The notes under the pieces were generated by a model. It was not told the DNA's origin and searched no databases. It saw only the letters and a list, made by a program, of their open reading frames with translations. From Aporrectodea caliginosa (Eukaryota > Annelida > Clitellata > Crassiclitellata > Lumbricidae): DNA of 64,000 bases. Location of the stretch: assembly GCA_020284085.1 (NCBI GenBank), contig JACEVL010000034.1, positions 467,001 through 531,000 on the forward strand, given 5' to 3'. This document shows positions 1 through 10,452 of the stretch, piece by piece. Both the position numbers and the translations under genes were made by a program. Within the stretch, counting starts at the first letter, position 1. Each line of letters begins with the position of its first letter.

Positions 1-1770
1 AAAATCGGCGGTTTCCTTACAGTATACAATAAATAGAGGATGAGCAGTGCCTTAAGCTTGCCATGAGGCAGCCATGGATACGTAGTTTTAGCGACCTCAT
101 ATTCGGCATATGAAGACGGATGCTATTGAACAATCGCTAAGCGTTGAAGCAATTGCATGGCATTTCCAGCGAAATTAAGACGCATCAGAGGCAATTCTTT
201 TGAAAGGCAATGCAGATGAAAGGTTGAAATATTGTTGAAATTCGTAGGCTACGTATATGGTCAGTCATTAAACATAATAAGTGCACAATTGCACATTATA
301 TAAAACTACTAATGAGTACACATTAGAAAGAGTTAATTTAGGCCCGATCAAAAACCAAATGCGATTGGTTCGCGCTAGATCACATTACAAGTTTCTTTTA
401 TAAACAGTCATAATGTGAAGAATTTCACACTGTAACTTGTGATTAGAAATTAGCTTGAACAACAGTAAACAACCAATGTGGATTATAAAAGCTAGGTACA
501 GCCACCTAGTGTCGCATCAAAATCAATTAACAAAATTTCACTCTCTAACCATGTTTTAACCAATTCGACGAACAATAGACAATTGAGTAGGACTACTAGA
601 ATCAAATGGCACCTTAAACTCAATCAACACTAAGCAACCAACGTGGACCACGAGAGCCAAATAAATGCAACCAGATTGTTCCATTTGAAAATCTAAAATT
701 ATGTGCAACCAAATTGTGTTACATCAAAACCAGTAATTAAACATCACATTACAACTTAAGTTTACAATTAACTCTAATAATAATAAACAATTTTTTTGGG
801 CAAGAAAAGCTAAATACAACCAATCAGTGTCACTCAAACAACGACAGCGAATACTGGTAGATCACAAAAACCAAATGAAACCAACTTGGGTCATATCAAA
901 ATCAACTTGTGTCACAATCAACAATAAAACTTCACTTTACAAAGTGTTTAAGTTTACTTAAGAAGTAATAGAAAATCCCAAATGCAGCCAACATATGTCA
1001 TAATAAACAATAAAACCTTCACATTACAGTATGTGTTAAAAAACAGTAACAGAGAATCCTGGTGGACCATGAGAACCACAATAACTAGATACAATCAACA
1101 TGTACCATATCAAGGTCAGCTACAAGTAGAAGCTGGATTTATGAGGACATTAAAACAATTTGCCAACGTAAACTGCGGGAGAAGCGAAATTTGAACATTA
1201 TCTCATAACGACATGATTGTCCCGTAGTTTACGATGCCGAATTATTTTAATGTCTTCAGTGCCTCACTTAACGTTGGTAAGTAAACAGCGTACCAATCAA
1301 TGTCCATGACAACTGTCATCAATAGAGTTTCAACTTCATAAACAAATTATTTTCATCGATCAAACTTCTATTTATTATAAAATTACTTTTATCAATCCAA
1401 TTTGATTTAAGCAATAACTTGCGTTTAGAGTTCTGTGGAAATGCTTTATTAATCCGTTCCCAATCGGCTGGTAACTAGATGTTAGGAGTTTATCTATCTT
1501 TAATAACTTGCAAGCTCATGGAATATATCTCCCTCGAAATTCGTTCCCTAGTCAGTAAGTATCTCTATCGATGCACCGTACATTACGATTACATTTTCGG
1601 CCAGAGTCCGAATCGCCTCGACAAACTTCACCAAGTTGCCCATAACCTTCAGGATGTATTCGTATCCAAGGGGATTTGGACCGGCTTCTCACTTGTGCCC
1701 TGGTCCTCCTGATTCCCAGTTGACATCCTGTTATTCTCGTATGGGCGAGCTTGATATACTCGTTCCTCAT
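1..1770 (-). mobile_element. Ty3/gypsy LTR-retrotransposon remnant (integrase and 3' region)
   Basis: Read on the minus strand, about 1740 to 1400 encodes decayed integrase core. The remaining 1.4 kb is AT-rich, with many degenerate copies of a motif like caaccaacttgtgtca, and has no coding frame. The stretch from about 20 to 1515 is clearly homologous to 43764-45184, which lies in the same orientation next to gypsy RNase H. Both are therefore the 3' part of one canonical gypsy family (RT-RH-INT order). No LTR pair, primer-binding site or target duplication could be found, so the ends are uncertain and the left end is outside the window. The right end abuts the plus-strand pol near 1750-1870. 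Confidence 0.7.
1400..1740 (-). pseudogene. Broken gypsy integrase catalytic core
   Basis: Minus-strand translation in one frame gives GYEYILKVMGNLVKFVEA, the usual strand around the core of Ty3/gypsy integrases. It continues to ILTD-stop-GTNFEGDIF, where the stop replaces the residue after the second catalytic Asp, then HEL and, after a one-base shift, KIDKLLTSSYQPIGNGLI and HFHRTLN. The last part is the family signature that follows the second Asp in the DDE core. At least one nonsense codon and one frameshift make it non-functional. The corresponding part of the 43-45 kb copy is better preserved. Confidence 0.75.
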
Positions 1771-3040
1771 AGCCCGGGCAATACCAATTGCTCAACACCA
1801 TCTAGCGTCTTCCGATAAATCACCCCCTCACGCAGAAACGACTGATCCTTCTGATACCAGCATGTTTTTAGGGCGGCAGACAAATAACAGGACTGACGGA
1901 CGTCCCACCGCCGAAGAGATTAGGAGACGAGGCCTTTGCTTTCTGTGCTTATCTCCAGATCACAGGGCTAACATGTGTGCGAAGAATAAGCAGAACAAAG
2001 GCAAGCAGGTGAATGCGTGCGCAGTTCAACCAACCGTGTCCAATGCACTAGACAGACAGGGAGATAGACAAAGCGGGGCGCAACAAGACGGACTGCCTCT
2101 GATCCAGGAGTTAAACCGGCACGCACGGCCGGCAAATCCGGAATGCATTGACGTGGAGGAGACGTATGTGAGGGAGTACATGGAAGTGTACATCACAGGA
2201 CTCCCAGTCACTTTATCTCTGATAGATAGTGGGGCCGAGTATAACTGCGCACGAGCTGATCTAATCAGGCCGCTCAACCTACCTGTGGTTAAACAGATAG
2301 AGGTGAAAGGTTTGAACGGACGACCCATGATTGTGGACGTGGTGCGGCTGAGACTAAAGGGGTCTCAGGCCGACGATAACGGGGAAGGGGAGGTAAACTA
2401 CGCCCCCGATGTGCGGATATGGGCGGCGCTCATCAAAGACCTTAATGAACCGCTAATTATCACGCCCACCACAGCCGACTTGCTGCGCGAGACAGCACTG
2501 TACTCGAGGCACGCGGTAAACGCACCTGAAATAGCTCAAATTTCAGAAGTGCAAGCGGCCGCAAGTACAGAGTCAGGGGAGGAAGAAGATGGAGGGGAGG
2601 AGGTAGAGGGACTGCGGTCACTGATAGGAGAAGGCTTCTTCACTGTCGCTCAAGTGAACAGTGATAGCATAATAGGAACCAGTCCCGGAGAGACGGAGGC
2701 CGAAGAGCAATTCTTCAATCCAGAGATACCACCCCCACCCAGAGAAGAGGCCAAAGTAAGCAGAAACAGGATGGCGGCCGAACAAGCACAATGTTCGACC
2801 TTAGCACCATTCTTGGCCCATGGGAAAAACGAGGCAAAGAACTTCTTCGTGGAAGATAATTTGCTCTTCCATAAAGACAAAATAGCCGGACATTCGGTGA
2901 AGCAACTTTGCTTGCCCAAGGAGAGAATAGACAAAGTCTTAAGCTTAGCCCATGACGCTGCGTTCGCAGGTCATGGGCTAAGGCACGGGGGGCGAAGAAA
3001 GACGGACAGTGGCAAGGGCCGGCCGTCATCACCCAGGTAA
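1751..3040 (+). pseudogene. Zinc knuckle, retropepsin and integrase N-terminal segment
   Basis: This 429-codon open frame holds a CX2CX4HX4C zinc knuckle at residues 63-76, which is the nucleocapsid-like end of Gag. It is followed by a retroviral-type aspartic protease with the active-site triad Asp-Ser-Gly at about residues 159-161. A long acidic linker leads to an integrase zinc-binding segment: LCLPKERIDKVLSLAHD and the second His at about 408. The frame then loses homology. From about 2983 the downstream protein is in another frame, because the rest of the zinc-binding domain and the whole catalytic core are absent. Residues before about 43 have no recognised homology, and the first Met is probably not a true start. 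Confidence 0.75.
2944..2982. repeat. Perfect 13-bp inverted repeat at the integrase deletion junction
   Basis: Bases 2944-2956 (cttagcccatgac) are exactly complementary to 2970-2982 (gtcatgggctaag). After a one-base bulge the stem continues with five more pairs (2958-2962 with 2965-2969) around a TT loop. The hairpin sits where integrase homology jumps from the zinc-binding segment to the C-terminal module. Confidence 0.85.
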
Positions 3041-4278
3041 AATCACCCTACACATACATTGTGGAGAGGGGGGGTAAGAGCCGCCTATTACACGCGAATC
3101 GAATTCGCAAATACAATGAAAGAATACAACAAGCGTTGGTCAACAATTGTTCGATTCTGTTCGAGAAGGACGAAGACTTCGGTCACGTGGAAGCGGTGGG
3201 TAGCTTCGACACTAGCCCGTCACGGCCCAGTGCACAAGTAGACCCTAACGCCGTTGCACACTTAACAGTACCCGAACGGAAACAGCTGTTTAATCTGTTA
3301 GACAGGTTTCCAGACGTATTTTCAGACAAACCAGGTTTCTGTCCCATTCTAGAGCACACAATCACAGTTAATACGGATTTCAGGCCGAAGAGTCTGCGAG
3401 CCTACAAGGTGCCGGAATTGCTCAAGCCGGAAGTGGAGAAGCAGATCCGTGAACTTTTGGCCCTAGGCATCATCATTCCCTCTCACAGTGAAATGTCTAG
3501 TCCCGTCGTGTGCATTGTTAAGAAGGGAGGTCAAGGCGGTCTAAGACTAGCCATTGACTATAGATATGTGAATAAGTTCTCGGCGGGTGATGCATATCCC
3601 ACCCCCGACATCCAGGAAGTATTACAGAAAGTAGGAAGTGCAAACTTCATATCCTGCTTTGACGCACGTCAAGGTTATTACCAAATTGGGCTCCACAAGG
3701 ACTCTCGCTGGTTATCCGCTTTTGTCTGCGACGCTGGCCTATTCGAGTTTGTACGGTTGCCCTTTGGTTTGAAATCGGCCTCAAATTCATTCATTCGGTG
3801 CATGTCGAAGATCCTCCACCCCATTCGTGACTTCACTGAGACGTTCGTGGACGACATGGCAGTGCATTCGATGACGTGGCCGGAGCACATGAAACACCTC
3901 GAGAAATATCTGACGACTATTCAACAGTCGGGTCTAACCCTGAATATTAAAAAGAGTTCGTTTGCCAGACAACAAACAACGTTTGTTGGTCACCTGATCG
4001 GATCAGGGAGCATTAAGCCAGACCCTCTAAAAATCGCAGGTCTGGGGAAAATCCGTCAACCCGAATCCAAAAAGGACATACGAAGAATAATTGGATTCTT
4101 CAGCTATTTTCGGAACTTCATCCCTAATTTAGCTGAGACAGCCAGAATCCTCACTGACTTGACCCAAAAATCAGTGCCCGCGAAGATACCCTGGCGAATC
4201 GAACACCAAAATGCACTAGATAAACTTACAGCACGATTTGAACAACGCCGTATGTTTGCAGACAATCGACTACAGTAA
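2992..4278 (+). pseudogene. Integrase C-terminal module and Ty3/gypsy reverse transcriptase
   Basis: From 2992 the frame encodes a GPY/F-type module (QWQGPAVITQV, then LLHANRIRKY), normally the last part of a gypsy integrase. In the same frame, starting from the Met at 3061, comes reverse transcriptase. The recognisable motifs are LRLAIDYRYVN; the first catalytic Asp at residue 201 in FDARQGYYQIG; RLPFGLKSAS; and FVDD at residues 262-265, which replaces the usual YxDD box. HLIGSGSIKPD and the connection region follow. The frame ends early at 4278 because of a frameshift near 4210-4240, and RNase H continues in the next frame. Confidence 0.85.
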
Positions 4279-4648
4279 AGAGTTCGGTCTATCAACTGAT
4301 GCTTCAGACAAAGCAGTCGGTTGCTGCTTGTTCCAAGTGCAAGAGGATGGAACAGAACGACCTATATGTTTCGCTAGTTCTAAACTAGACGCTACTCAAG
4401 CGCGTTGGTCCACTGTAGAACGTGAAGCGTATGCCGTGATCTTTGCATTGAAGAAGTTTAGGAATTGGATTTTTATGTCAAGGACCACCCTCTATTCTGA
4501 TCACAACCCCTTGACTTTCCTAACTGCTTCTACGCCTACAAGTGCTAAACTTGCGAGGTGGGCTTTAGCCCTCCAGGACTTCGATATCTCTTTCAAATAT
4601 CGACCTGGATCCTTGAATATTCCCGCTGATCTTCTGTCCAGACTATGA
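4238..4648 (+). pseudogene. Ty3/gypsy RNase H domain
   Basis: This open frame continues pol after the RT frameshift. It carries the RNase H hallmarks: STDASDKAVGCCL with the first catalytic Asp at about residue 21; the REAYAVIFALKKFR helix; YSDHNPLTF with Asp at about 88; and the terminal ADLLSRL. A stop follows directly, so this element has no integrase after RNase H, in agreement with the integrase remains found upstream of RT. Upstream residues belong to the RT/RH linker (TIDYSKEF). The frame is otherwise intact. Confidence 0.85.
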
Positions 4649-4697
4649 TTGAGGAGCAGGCGGACTACCATGTAGGGCACCGTAATAGCTGTAAATA

Positions 4698-6068
4698 CTA
4701 ATTTCTAACTGTGCTGTTATTTGTCTGTGTCCCTCCCTGTCGGTCAGTCCACTTGTCCGTCTGTTTAGCTGTCGTCTGTGGAGGCGCTGGCGCTTTCGCG
4801 TAGCGTGACTCCGTCTTACCTGTGCCTGGACCATGTCTCACACAGTCATTTTCCCAGGGGTGTGTGGCGGTGTAAGTGTCGGCCGCTGTAGCCAAATCTT
4901 TATGCCCTAACCACGTCTGATGTTCTTGACTGAGGATGAAGTTCAGACATCCTCTAGGCAACATTTCCTTCATCTTGTCAGCGATCAAAAGGCTCGTAAC
5001 ATCATCAAAAGTCAATGCCTGGCGATCTTGCAAATAGTACGAGAGTAGGTTATGTAATTTCGAAGCTAATGTAGTATACGATTCATCTGGCGCCTTTTTG
5101 GCGTTCATAAATCGCTCTCTCAAAGAGACTGCGCTCACCTTGAACTCTCTCAATAAGAAGGTTTTTAGACTACCATAATTATCGAGTTCCTCCTGTGTGA
5201 GTCTGGCCGTTAGTGATCTGGCCTGGGTGTCTAGACAGGTCAATAGTAATCTGCTGCGAAGGTCGGCTGGGACAGCACAAGAGTCGAATAGTCTTTCGCA
5301 GTGCACGAAAAACCCAGGGATTTGCGCATGGTCGCTTGGGAATCTGGGTAGGAGTCCCCGCAAACTTTCACTATAGGTTTTCATCCGTCCTACGACCGAA
5401 TGTCTTAAACTATAATCCCGTTCATCCCTGTCTCTTCTCTCTGCTTCCCTTGCCTCTCGGATTTCCTTCTCTGTCTTCTCTGCCTTCTCCTTCCCTTCTC
5501 TCCTCCTCTTCTCCTCCAGAAGCCTCAGCTTCTCAGCTTCCTCCTTTTCTTCTCTCCTCAGCCTCTCGGCCTCCTCCTTTTCTTCTCTCCTCAGCCTTTC
5601 GGCCTCCTCCTTTTCTTCTCTCCTCCGCTTCTCAGCTTCCTCCTTTTCCTCTCTCCTCTGCTTTTCGGCCTACTCCTTTTCTTCTCTCCTCCGCTTCTCA
5701 GCTTCCTCCTTTTCCTCTCTCCTCTGCTTCTCCTCCCGAAGCCTCAGCTTCTCTTCTTTCTCTTCTTTTCTTCTCTCCGCTCTCTCTGCTTCCTCTCTCT
5801 CGTATCTTAATCGTTTTAGTTCGATTAGCTGCAGTTGCACTGCCGCGCTAATGCTACTTTCTACACTACCCACACTCCCTTCCTCACTTACTTCTGGCGG
5901 GGTCTCCCGTCCAGAAACGATTATTTCGGCACTTGCCTCTCGTAGTTGGTCCATACTCATGGAATCCAATTCCTCCTCTCCTAGTCCCATCTTTGTTAGA
6001 TAAGCGACTAGCCTGTGATGGGGCATATTCTGCACCTTCACTCTTTTCCCAACCGACAACTTATCCAT
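4698..6068 (-). pseudogene. Retrotransposon Gag with long Glu/Arg/Lys coiled coil
   Basis: A single minus-strand frame runs from Met at 6068 to 4698. It is interrupted by one TAG codon at 5672-5670, where neighbouring repeat units have GAG. Residues 1-70 form a small helical domain. About 90-230 is a highly charged repeat of the type EEKEEAERLRR, predicted as coiled coil and encoded by a DNA minisatellite at about 5500-5800. The C-terminal 230 residues (LPRFPSDHAQIPGFFVHCER onward, with SRLLLTC and LASKLHNLLSYYL) resemble gypsy-type Gag capsid. It lacks the zinc knuckle, which lies on the opposite strand at 1936-1980. It is probably the Gag of the same Gmr1-like element. Confidence 0.65.
4714..4727 (-). 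repeat. 14-bp sequence shared in inverted orientation with 1877-1890
   Basis: The minus strand here reads cagacaaataacag, identical to plus-strand 1877-1890. At both places the protein reads QTNN: in the last residues of the minus-strand Gag and just before the plus-strand zinc knuckle. Similarity stops abruptly on both sides. Confidence 0.8.
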
Positions 6069-7020
6069 CTTCTAACAGTCCGCTCACTAATAGAAAAAGA
6101 TAAGTAAGTTAGAGGAGAGTCGCCGATGGTCAGAAATCAAAGAAAACAATGTCCTAAAATTCTACCATACATACAACAAAAATCCTACCATACACGCAAC
6201 AAGAACAGCAATAAGAAAAGGGCGCTACGCAAAGCCTCGGCTATTCGCACGCCAATCCTCATCCAGACCTCAACCGCAATCTCACAGATTCCCACGACTA
6301 CCAGTAAGGACTTACCCTCTGTGTACGTCGAACGTGCTCCGTCTTTCGATGTCTTGGTTGATCCGCTGTCCTCCGTTGCCACTCCCGTCCGTCGTTGCTA
6401 GCGATGGCCGGTCGTCCGCTGGCACTCTTGTTCCTCGTCCTTGCCTGTTGCTGTCGGTCCGTTCGAGTCCTTCGTCCTCGGATTCCGGCACTCGTCTTTT
6501 CCAGTTGCGAGGGGTTGTATTCGCCGCTGGTCCCGATCTGTTGAGGTTCTTCCGTTCCTGGTTCCGCAGCTGGTCGTGACGTCCTCGATTGAAATCCTGT
6601 CGGCTGCGCCAATGTCGTGATTGAAGGTCGCCTGTCGTATGTTTACCGAGTGGTGATGTCGACCTTCTTCTCACTGGTTCTTTTAATTGCACCTTTTGAT
6701 AAAGCTGCCTAACTTTCTAAAGAAGACTCACAACGAACTTTGTTTGATTTATATAAGAATTTAATTAAACCACAAAGGCGCACATTAACTTCACGAAACT
6801 TCTAAGTAGCGACCCTAGTTCGATCTTACTACAGACTATCCCACTTCCTGCCTCGCACGGCCTCCTCCCCAGATCGTTCCTTCGTCAGTCTCTGAATCTG
6901 ACGGACTCTACTTCCCCGGATGTCGCTTCTCTCGATCGCTCTGCCCAGCCCTCAGCAACCTCTCCTCCAAGTCCAAAGTAAAAGTAACCCCTCTCAGTCC
7001 TATATTCTCTTTAAGTATCA
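6069..7020. other. Probable 5' leader/LTR region of the minus-strand gag element
   Basis: This stretch lies upstream of the Gag start on the minus strand. It has open minus-strand frames rich in Arg, Ser, Asn and Gly (for example 6692-6312) with no recognised domain. A TATA-like tatataag occurs near 6750 on the plus strand. I could not find LTR ends, a primer-binding site or a second LTR copy, so the assignment to a leader rests only on position. Confidence 0.3.
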
Positions 7021-7134
7021 CTTTGCAGCGTCCAGTGTTCTGCCCTCCCCACGTCCCATTAACGTCAGCTCGTGTCACTTTGCAGCGTCCAGTGTTTTGC
7101 CCTCCCCGCGCCTTATTAACGTCAGCTCGTGTCA
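7021..7134. repeat. 57-bp direct repeat, two units
   Basis: Units 7021-7077 and 7078-7134 both start ctttgcagcgtccagtgtt and end cagctcgtgtca, differing at about five positions. A third partial start (cactttaacc) follows. Short GC-rich direct repeats upstream of gag resemble the U3 enhancer repeats of LTR elements, but no LTR boundary proves this. Confidence 0.75.
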
Positions 7135-7607
7135 CTTTAACCGCTCGCCTGCTGAGCCGCTTCACCGTCGGTGGCATGCACCCCCCGGCGTCTCCCCCGT
7201 CTCTCGTTCGCCTGCTGCCGGAGTGGTGTCTTGTTACACCTCGTCCGAGCGGTGTCGTTGTTGCTGACCCAGCGGGGACTGGCTTTCGTCCGTCATGGTT
7301 CCACCTCGACCGACGACGACATTATCACGATGATGATGTCCTCTCGTCGTTGTCGTCGACTTCCTCACGCGACAATACCTGATTGAATAAGTGCCAACCC
7401 ATTTAAGGCTCCCGTTTACGTTAGATCAGAGAAAAAGATCTCTTAAATATAGCTACGTTCGGATGGCGAACCCACATCCACAAAAGTCGACTCAGTCTTT
7501 CATTCGCCAGATGGCGTTGTTAAAATGGGCAGTAGGACAGATGGGAGCCTTGCATGGCTGCAATTCCGTTAAATTCTACTCCTGTGATAACTTGTGATCC
7601 TCTATTC

Positions 7608-7824
7608 ATACTGGGGGATAGCGCATTGGATAACATCTGGCGTAGAGAGCGAGAGGTACCGAGTTCGCGTCCCGTAGGTCGGACATGCTTTGTAGGCTGC
7701 TAATAGCACCGTGTATTGCAGGCTGTCTGTTCTGTTAGTAGTTAAGATTGTTTCAATTGCATAACATGTACATGTACAGCGCAGTGCGTTTGTCAGGCGC
7801 TTAATAAAAAGAAAAGATAAAAGA

Positions 7825-7830
<6 letters not shown>
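7608..7830 (+). mobile_element. tRNA-derived SINE, copy 1
   Basis: The head contains an A-box-like tagcgcattggataac and a B-box-like gagttcgcgtccc about 40 bp later, the internal RNA polymerase III promoter of tRNA-derived SINEs. The body ends cataacatgtacatgt, cagcgcagtgcgtttgtcaggcgctt, broken here into parts, and is followed by an ATT-repeat tail. The same body and tail occur at 26115-26400 and, inverted, at 52848-53457. A piece of the same family (gccttgcatggctgcaa) lies just upstream at 7548-7564. Confidence 0.7.
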
Positions 7831-8106
<276 letters not shown>

Positions 8107-8150
8107 TACTCGTAATCATAGCCTACTGCGTTCATCTCATTTTGAATTAG

Positions 8151-8340
8151 CAGTGTTGTAAAGTAACGAAGTAAAAGTAACGCACTACTGTACTTAAGTA
8201 AAAGTTTCAGTACTTTTACTTGTAACGAAGTAGTACAAAAGGGAAATACTTTTACTTGTAACGAAGTAACATTTAAACCATTTTTCGGTACTTTTACTTC
8301 GTTACAATTTACGTAATATTCGTTACCTCGTTCGTTACTA
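8151..8340 (+). mobile_element. hAT-like terminal fragment with gtaacgaagta repeats
   Basis: Sequence from 8151 (cagtgttgtaaagtaacg) has the CAGTG-type start of many hAT ends. It is followed by several direct and inverted copies of acttttacttgtaacgaag, which can fold back on themselves. No matching right end or 8-bp target duplication was found, so it may be only one end of an element. Confidence 0.4.
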
Positions 8341-8757
8341 TGAATTGCGCTATAACATTATTTTAATAAAGGGAGAGGCTGAAAGAGCTAATATCGCAGC
8401 GCGAGCGCGATTGGAAATCTATTCATAGACGATGGCAATTTATTTCTATCTGTGATCAATAGACAAGCTTCAACCAATCCATGTGACTTGTGGCGGTAGT
8501 TCCTGCGCAGCTTGGAAAATAAGTGTGAAATTGTCTTACGAAAAAGTGGACATTGTTTGCACATTTATTAACTTTATCCCTAAACTCTTTCAATTATCCG
8601 TTTACAATTTCGAACATCCATGGCCATATAATTATGCAAATGAGTGCAGATGTTAACGATGAAGATGATACTGCATAATTCTTTACAAGAAAGAATAACA
8701 GTTTGTACAGCATTGCAGCCTGGCCTAGTTTGAAGGAACTATTTAATAGATTGAGTA
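8341..8757. other. No gene recognised
   Basis: AT-rich sequence without long open frame, recognised repeat or RNA gene. It could be the interior of the hAT-like element that starts at 8151. Confidence 0.5.
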
Positions 8758-9400
8758 GTAGGGTGGAGTGAAAAAAGCGAAAATTAGAAATTCAAAAAGT
8801 AAGAGCAACCATAAGTTGCCTTATGGTATGGAGTAAAAAAATGTCGAAAAGTTTTTTGAAATAAGGCCTAGTAATGTCTTCCGCCCCAACCAGAGGGCGA
8901 AAGTCACGAAAAATAGCATTTTTTCGAGAAAATTGCAGGTTTTCTTGTAAATTATTTTAATTGAAAACTAATTAAATGTCATTCGATATAGCGTGTGATA
9001 AAGCCCTTAATACTGAATAAAACGATAAATTAATTTGCAGAATATGCCCATAGGCCTATTTGTAGAAGTTATTAACTTTTTACCATTTCCTCTGGTTCGC
9101 GACATGTCGCTAAGTCTGAAAACGGTTAAACACTAATAACTTTTTATCCTTCGAGATATTTCAACTCGTAGTAAGTTATTCGATTCACCTCTGAACGGCC
9201 TTTCTAACGGTGCATTACGATGCAGGATTGTCGAACAGTAGCCTACATATTTGTTTGAAATTGTTTTACAGGTTTTTTGCAATTTTACATTGATTCTGGT
9301 GTCATTTCAGCTGAATGCGGACTTTGTCCGATGAATTAAGCGCTAACAACATTCCATTTTGATCGTGAATAATTGCGAAATGTTGAAGCATAAAAGCTAC
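8758..9400 (+). repeat. Dispersed 640-bp repeat, copy 1
   Basis: This stretch matches the reverse complement of about 58195-58867 along its length, for example through agaagttattaacttttta, cgcgacatgtcgctaag and gaacattccattttgat (aacattcc here). It is not coding. The two copies differ by many substitutions and small indels, so the family is old. Confidence 0.8.
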
Positions 9401-9401
9401 A

Positions 9402-9755
9402 ATGCCTACTCGTTCTAAAACATTGTTTTCGAAGTTCGGACACAGACAGGAACCACGGCAGACTGTTCTACCTTCAAATGAGAAAATTAACGTGTCTCTT
9501 GAACTGGTCCACTACCTTGACCTTCACTCTCTAATGCCTCCCCTTCAGTCTGGATTTAGAAAATTCCACTCGACAGAATCTCTTATGGTGAGTGTTCTAG
9601 CAGATATACTTCATGATGTGGACCGTAGCCATATCATTCTACTCTCCCTTTATGACATGAGTGCCGCTTTTGACACTGTTGATCACACCATCCTCTTAGA
9701 CCTGCTGTCTAGGTCGTCTGGGATTGTTGACTCTGCTCTTCTTTGGTTCCATTAA
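9402..9755 (+). pseudogene. Non-LTR retrotransposon reverse-transcriptase fragment
   Basis: The frame contains LQSGFRKFHSTESLM and SLYDMSAAFDTVDHTILLDL, the conserved block of CR1/L2-type reverse transcriptases that carries the first catalytic Asp (AFDTVDH). It breaks at 9755, directly after SALLWFH. The next RT motifs are missing. Residues before about 30 do not look like the family, so the true left limit is near 9470. Confidence 0.75.
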
Positions 9756-10218
9756 TTCCTTACCTTCATCTTCAAAGTGTTGAGACACTGCTGTCTTCTT
9801 ATAAACAACATGATATGTTATATCTGTTATATTTGCGAATAATTCTGCCATTTTCACCAACCTCTTTCAGTACGGCAGTATATATTGCAGAAGTGTTTGG
9901 ATATAAAATACAATACTCAGCTTTGGCAATTTCATGCCCATAAACATGCTGTCAGAATTGCTATCTTAATGGCACGATCCATGAATGAACAACGTAGAGC
10001 ATGTTCATTTAACAAGGGTTAAAAAGTAAACTCATGGAACACACATGGTTTAGGCCTACAGAGTTCAAAATGGCTGATATATAACAGATAAGATAATATC
10101 TTTTATGAAGGCACAAAGCATATAATTGACCACAAAACCTTTCGAGAAAACAAACGGAGAACATGCAACATATCATGTGTTTATAAAATGCAATATTCAC
10201 AATGGTAACAAATTATTA
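9756..10218. other. No gene recognised between two LINE fragments
   Basis: AT-rich, no recognised domain on either strand. It may hold decayed LINE sequence, but nothing supports this directly. Confidence 0.4.
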
Positions 10219-10452
10219 ATCCTTCTCTGGCATGTTGCTATGGCTACCACTGTGGCACACCTAATGTATGCCTCCCCTGCCTGGTGGGTGTATGCTAGTG
10301 AGACTGATAGGAATAAATTACAAAGTATGCTAAATAGGATTAAACGTAGAGGCTTCCTGTTATCTTCTACCCCTAGCGTTGTAGATATGTCCCAAGCTGC
10401 TTATTCTGGCTTATTTCGGGCTATTTGTGGGGAACCATGTCATGTTCTCTGA
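10219..10452 (+). pseudogene. Non-LTR retrotransposon ORF2 C-terminal fragment
   Basis: The frame encodes VAHLMYASPAWWVYASETD and LNRIKRRGFL, a widespread C-terminal signature of CR1/L2-like ORF2 proteins (LLYASPAWWG, RRAKRRGF). It ends with LFRAICGEPCHVL, matching the usual LFxxIxxxPxHVL end. It is a short relic and may come from a different insertion than 9402-9755. Confidence 0.7.

Larger units (their letters stand above)
1877..4648 (+). mobile_element. Gmr1-like Ty3/gypsy pol half (order PR-INT-RT-RH)
   Basis: Plus-strand coding parts in order are: CCHC zinc knuckle, aspartic protease, integrase N-terminal zinc-binding segment, integrase C-terminal GPY/F-type module, reverse transcriptase and RNase H. 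Integrase upstream of reverse transcriptase is the opposite of ordinary Ty3/gypsy and is the mark of the Gmr1-like group. The integrase catalytic core between its two ends is missing, and frameshifts separate protease/INT-N from INT-C/RT and RT from RH. The matching gag lies on the other strand at 4698-6068. No LTRs were identified. Confidence 0.75.

Noticed and set aside
1400..1740. Minus-strand integrase core as the missing core of the plus-strand Gmr1-like pol
   Set aside because: It matches the family at 43750-45700, which has canonical RT-RH-INT order and a different RNase H.
5213..5851. 212-codon plus-strand frame rich in Pro, Ser and Leu
   Set aside because: Antisense of the Gag coiled-coil minisatellite.
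6312..6692. Arg/Ser/Asn/Gly-rich minus-strand frame upstream of Gag
   Set aside because: No domain and an overlapping second frame; treated as leader sequence.
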